The translations under genes were made by a program, and so were the position numbers. A stretch of 8,691 bases of DNA, from positions 1 through 8,691 of the forward strand of contig CALVAU010000152.1 of the NCBI GenBank assembly GCA_944325615.1. Reading direction: 5' to 3'. Source of the DNA: Candidatus Gastranaerophilales bacterium. Its GTDB lineage: Bacteria > Cyanobacteriota > Vampirovibrionia > Gastranaerophilales > Gastranaerophilaceae. Position 1 is the stretch's first letter, and each line of letters starts with the position of its first letter. Below, in pieces: positions 6,929 through 8,691 of the stretch. The notes beneath the pieces were generated by a model. The model was not told the origin of the DNA, did no database searches, and saw only the letters and a program-made list of their open reading frames with translations.

Positions 6929-7102
6929 TTAGCTTGTTTTTTCAAATAGTTTTTGCAAAATACTTTTTTGATTTTGACTTTTTTGATTTGTTAGTTTTTC
7001 ATCTTTTTTTGCGCTTGGCTCTGTAGGTATGATACACAACGAACAGTCCCCAAGATTTTGGCACGCCAAATTCCCTGTGAAATAATTCCCCTGATACTTC
7101 AT
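6929..7102 (-). CDS. 57-residue cysteine-containing small protein
   Basis: A short minus-strand frame: ATG at 7102, TAA at 6931-6929. GGAG (7110-7113) sits 7 nt before the ATG. The protein starts MKYQGNYFTGNLACQNLGDC and carries C14, C20 and C23 (C-x5-C-x2-C) in its first half, which could bind a metal or form a disulfide. The second half (31-57) is Lys/Gln-rich and hydrophilic with a tandem NQKS-Q-NQKS, encoded by two copies of AATCAAAAAAGT 15 nt apart. No TM segment or signal peptide is seen. It ends 18 nt before the 115-residue gene on the same strand, so the pair look cotranscribed. I recognise no family. The ribosome binding site, spacing and operon position argue for a real gene; the short length leaves room for chance. 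Confidence 0.6.
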   Translation of the reverse strand: MKYQGNYFTGNLACQNLGDCSLCIIPTEPSAKKDEKLTNQKSQNQKSILQKLFEKTS

Positions 7103-7129
7103 AACTTTACTCCAATTTTTAACCCTGTA

Positions 7130-7158
7130 AATATATAAAGTATTTTTTTATGAATTAA
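7130..7158 (-). promoter_or_regulatory. Candidate promoter for the 57/115-residue gene pair
   Basis: On the minus strand, TTAATT (3/6 to TTGACA) and TATATT (7130-7135, 5/6 to TATAAT) are separated by 17 bp. A start near 7123 would leave a leader of about 20 nt before the ATG at 7102. The -35 is poor and the region is A/T-rich, so this is tentative. Confidence 0.35.
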
Positions 7159-7185
7159 TTGCTTAATCTCAGGATCATTTATTAC

Positions 7186-7200
7186 ATTTTGTAACAAAAT
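7186..7200. promoter_or_regulatory. Perfect 15-bp palindrome in the divergent intergenic region
   Basis: ATTTTGT-A-ACAAAAT is two perfect 7-bp arms around one base. It lies between the minus-strand gene pair and the DUF3137 gene, just upstream of the latter's candidate promoter, where a regulator could act on either. It is too short and has too small a loop to be a terminator. The rest of the 169-bp gap (7103-7271) shows only the candidate promoters and ribosome binding sites. Confidence 0.4.
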
Positions 7201-7222
7201 ACATTAAACATACCTAGAATAT

Positions 7223-7231
7223 TGATATAAA
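7223..7231 (+). promoter_or_regulatory. Extended -10 promoter of the DUF3137 gene
   Basis: TGATATAAA matches the extended -10 pattern TGnTATAAT at 8 of 9 positions. A TAGAAT (7215-7220) just upstream is an alternative. No good -35 is present, as is common for extended -10 promoters. A start near 7238 would give a leader of about 34 nt to the ATG at 7272. Confidence 0.45.
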
Positions 7232-7260
7232 AAATTATAAAATGTCACAAATAGTAGTAA

Positions 7261-7266
7261 AAGGAG
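7261..7266 (+). promoter_or_regulatory. Ribosome binding site deciding the DUF3137 start
   Basis: AAGGAG lies 5 nt before the ATG at 7272. The in-frame ATG at 7242 has only A/T sequence upstream and would place this site inside the coding region. Confidence 0.8.
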
Positions 7267-7271
7267 AAAAT

Positions 7272-8204
7272 ATGCAGGATTTTCAGGATTTGAACGAGTT
7301 TAAAAGAAATTTTTATAATAAGTATCATACCACTTTAGTACCTACAGTTGAACAATTTGAAAACGAAAGAAAATGGAACTTATATTGCGCAATTTTTTGG
7401 ACAATAGTTTTAATAACTGCAGGAATTATATATTTTTATATTATTATAGCATTTGATATTAATAGCTCAAAATCAGAAGAAACTGGTTTTATATTGATTG
7501 GTTCAGGCATTTCCGCATATTGGCTTTTTAAAAAAAAGTTTGAAAGGGAACTCAAAGCAAAAATCATGCATGTTGTTGCCTCCTGTTTTGGGAATATGGT
7601 CTGGAGTCTGAGTTATTCTTCAAAAAAAGCTGAAAAGTTTGTAGAAGCAGGACTTTTTTCATCTTTTACGAATGTTATAGTTGATGACAGATTCAGCGGA
7701 ACTTATAAAAACGTTCCTATTGATATTGTTGAAGCTGAATTTGAAGATGGTTCAGGGCGAAATAGTACAACCGTTTTTAAAGGACTTTGCATAAAACTTG
7801 ATATGAATAAAAATTTCAAAGGACATACCCTATTGATGGAAGATACTATATTTCATACATCTCCACGTTCTCACCTGCGTCATACGGAATTGGAAGACAT
7901 TAATTTTGAAAAAAGATATGATGTTTTTACTGATGATGAAGTTGAAGCAAGATACATTCTTACTCCCACTTTTATGGAAAAACTTACAGGAATTAAAATG
8001 GCTTTTTACTGTAGAGCAATTCGTTGTGCGTTTTATCAAGGAGAACTTTTAATTGCTATGAAACCTACAACAGACCTTTTTTCAATCGGAAGTCTTGTCA
8101 GACCTGTTGCAGATACAAGACAATTTCAAAATCTTTGTAACCAATTTTGCTCAGTTCTAAGTTTGATTGATTACCTAAAGCTCAATGAGCGAGCAATATT
8201 ATAA
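7272..8204 (+). CDS. DUF3137-family two-TM membrane protein
   Basis: A 310-residue protein that I assign to DUF3137 by its pattern; the family's function is not established. Residues 1-36 are a charged cytoplasmic-looking helix. Two hydrophobic segments follow at 37-60 (YCAIFWTIVLITAGIIYFYI) and 72-86 (GFILIGSGISAYWLF), joined by a short loop and followed by a basic stretch (KKKFERELKAK), suggesting a hairpin with both ends in the cytoplasm. The soluble domain has VDDRFSGTYKNVPIDIVEAEF (137-157), VFKGLCIKLDMNKNFKGHTLLM (168-189), and the family-typical segment FEKRYDVFTDDEVEARYILTPTFMEKL (212-238). The start at 7272 is set by AAGGAG; the ATG at 7242 would add ten residues without a ribosome binding site. 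The gene appears monocistronic, with its own candidate promoter and a strong terminator. Family call fairly firm; role unknown. Confidence 0.85.
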   Translation: MQDFQDLNEFKRNFYNKYHTTLVPTVEQFENERKWNLYCAIFWTIVLITAGIIYFYIIIAFDINSSKSEETGFILIGSGISAYWLFKKKFERELKAKIMHVVASCFGNMVWSLSYSSKKAEKFVEAGLFSSFTNVIVDDRFSGTYKNVPIDIVEAEFEDGSGRNSTTVFKGLCIKLDMNKNFKGHTLLMEDTIFHTSPRSHLRHTELEDINFEKRYDVFTDDEVEARYILTPTFMEKLTGIKMAFYCRAIRCAFYQGELLIAMKPTTDLFSIGSLVRPVADTRQFQNLCNQFCSVLSLIDYLKLNERAIL

Positions 8205-8223
8205 AATCTAAAAGTTGCATTTA

Positions 8224-8254
8224 AAAACCCGTTCAGAAAAACTGAACGGGTTTT
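8224..8254. terminator. Strong bidirectional intrinsic terminator
   Basis: AAAACCCGTTCAG (8224-8236) pairs perfectly with CTGAACGGGTTTT (8242-8254) over 13 bp around the loop AAAAA. The A-run and T-run flanks give a U-tail in both directions, so it can end both the DUF3137 gene (20 nt upstream) and rplT (25 nt on the other side). Confidence 0.92.
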
Positions 8255-8278
8255 ATTAAAATATTAAATATATTTAAC

Positions 8279-8629
8279 TTACTTAGCTGCTTGAGCTGCT
8301 TCAAATACTACTGAGAAAGCTTCAGGATCTTTAACAGCCATATCAGCAAGCATTTTTCTATTAACTACGATATTAGCTTTTTTGCAAGCGTTTACAAATC
8401 TTGAATAGCTCATACCGCGTTCTCTAACTGCTGCATTGATTCTGATAATCCATAGACGGCGCATATTTCTTTTTGTAGTGCGTCTGTCGCGGTAAGCATA
8501 TTTTAATGCTTTCATAACTGCGATATTAGCTACTTTAAAAATTCTGCTTCTTGCACCGATGAAACCTTTAGCAAGTTTTAATATTTTTTTATGTCTTTTA
8601 CGACTTACATTACCACGTTTTACTCTCAT
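8279..8629 (-). CDS. rplT: 50S ribosomal protein L20
   Basis: L20 binds 23S rRNA early in large-subunit assembly. The 116 residues are the usual length (about 115-120). The sequence is typical: MRVKRGNVSRKRHKKILKLAKGF at the very basic N-terminal extension, then ALKYAYRDRRTTKRNMRRLWIIRINAA (41-67), GMSYSRFVNACKKANI (72-87) and NRKMLADMAVKDPEAF (89-104) in the globular domain. AGGAG (8636-8640) is 6 nt before the ATG. The upstream frame ends 9 nt before it and is probably rpmI, matching the conserved infC-rpmI-rplT order. In some bacteria L20 represses this operon by binding its leader RNA; that region is outside the window, so nothing can be said here. Confidence 0.98.
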   Translation of the reverse strand: MRVKRGNVSRKRHKKILKLAKGFIGARSRIFKVANIAVMKALKYAYRDRRTTKRNMRRLWIIRINAAVRERGMSYSRFVNACKKANIVVNRKMLADMAVKDPEAFSVVFEAAQAAK

Positions 8630-8638
8630 TGTCTGCTC

Positions 8639-8691
8639 CTATCTTGAATACTTCTTGTATGGTAACTCATGAGATACCAATTTTACATGTG
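8639..8691 (-). CDS. rpmI: Probable 3' end of the L35 gene (partial)
   Basis: Reading the minus strand from 8689 gives an open frame ending HVKLVSHELPYKKYSR before TAG at 8641-8639. L35 proteins typically end with a VKxxLPY-like segment, and rpmI normally precedes rplT directly. The other two frames hit stops within the segment. The TAG overlaps the AGGAG site of rplT, suggesting translational coupling. Only 16 residues are visible, so the call rests mainly on gene order. Confidence 0.6.
   Translation of the reverse strand, partial: HVKLVSHELPYKKYSR

Noticed and set aside
1..8691. Absence of TGA stops (7 TAA, 4 TAG, 0 TGA) as a hint of an altered genetic code
   Set aside because: Tryptophan is encoded by TGG throughout and no in-frame TGA is needed in any gene; with only 11 stops and low G+C this is not enough.
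1..8691. CRISPR array, tRNA/rRNA genes, insertion sequence, attachment site
   Set aside because: No regularly spaced repeats, transposase or integrase reading frame, terminal inverted repeats, or cloverleaf-like segments were found; the intergenic gaps are short and explained by promoters and terminators.

Overview
The window is A+T-rich bacterial DNA, densely packed on both strands, with Shine-Dalgarno sites and hairpin terminators throughout. My best guess for the source is a Vampirovibrionia ('Melainabacteria') bacterium, possibly a gut Gastranaerophilales. This rests on the low G+C, the prepilin-like protein starting KKAFTIAEVLLTLGI, and the mixture of PanD, YajQ and L20 with large proteins I do not recognise. 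It is an inference from style, not a marker-gene placement.

Left (1-4390, + strand): a large membrane-associated protein of unknown function runs in from beyond the window and is translationally coupled to a cytoplasmic GH13 (alpha-amylase superfamily) enzyme with a complete catalytic triad and GlgE-like traits. A hairpin terminator closes this operon.

Middle (4450-5960): panD (aspartate 1-decarboxylase, beta-alanine for pantothenate/CoA) converges on a small XRE-family regulator, and their stop codons overlap. The regulator is divergent from a cysteine-rich prepilin-like gene. The shared 120-bp gap holds a sigma70-type promoter whose -10 lies exactly in the centre of a large inverted repeat, so the regulator probably controls the prepilin gene and itself.

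Right-middle (5960-7110, - strand): yajQ is insulated by terminators on both sides. Upstream of it is a two-gene unit of a 57-residue cysteine-containing protein and a 115-residue single-TM protein. The 57-residue gene has its own ribosome binding site and is short enough to be missed by length-filtered ORF calling.

Right (7110-8691): a DUF3137 two-TM membrane protein (+) converges through a strong bidirectional terminator on rplT (L20). The tail of what is probably rpmI (L35) lies just upstream of rplT, the standard rpmI-rplT order.

Three start codons were moved inward because the Shine-Dalgarno site lies inside the longest ORF: the XRE gene, the 115-residue gene and the DUF3137 gene. The first gene was extended to the window edge because its frame stays open.
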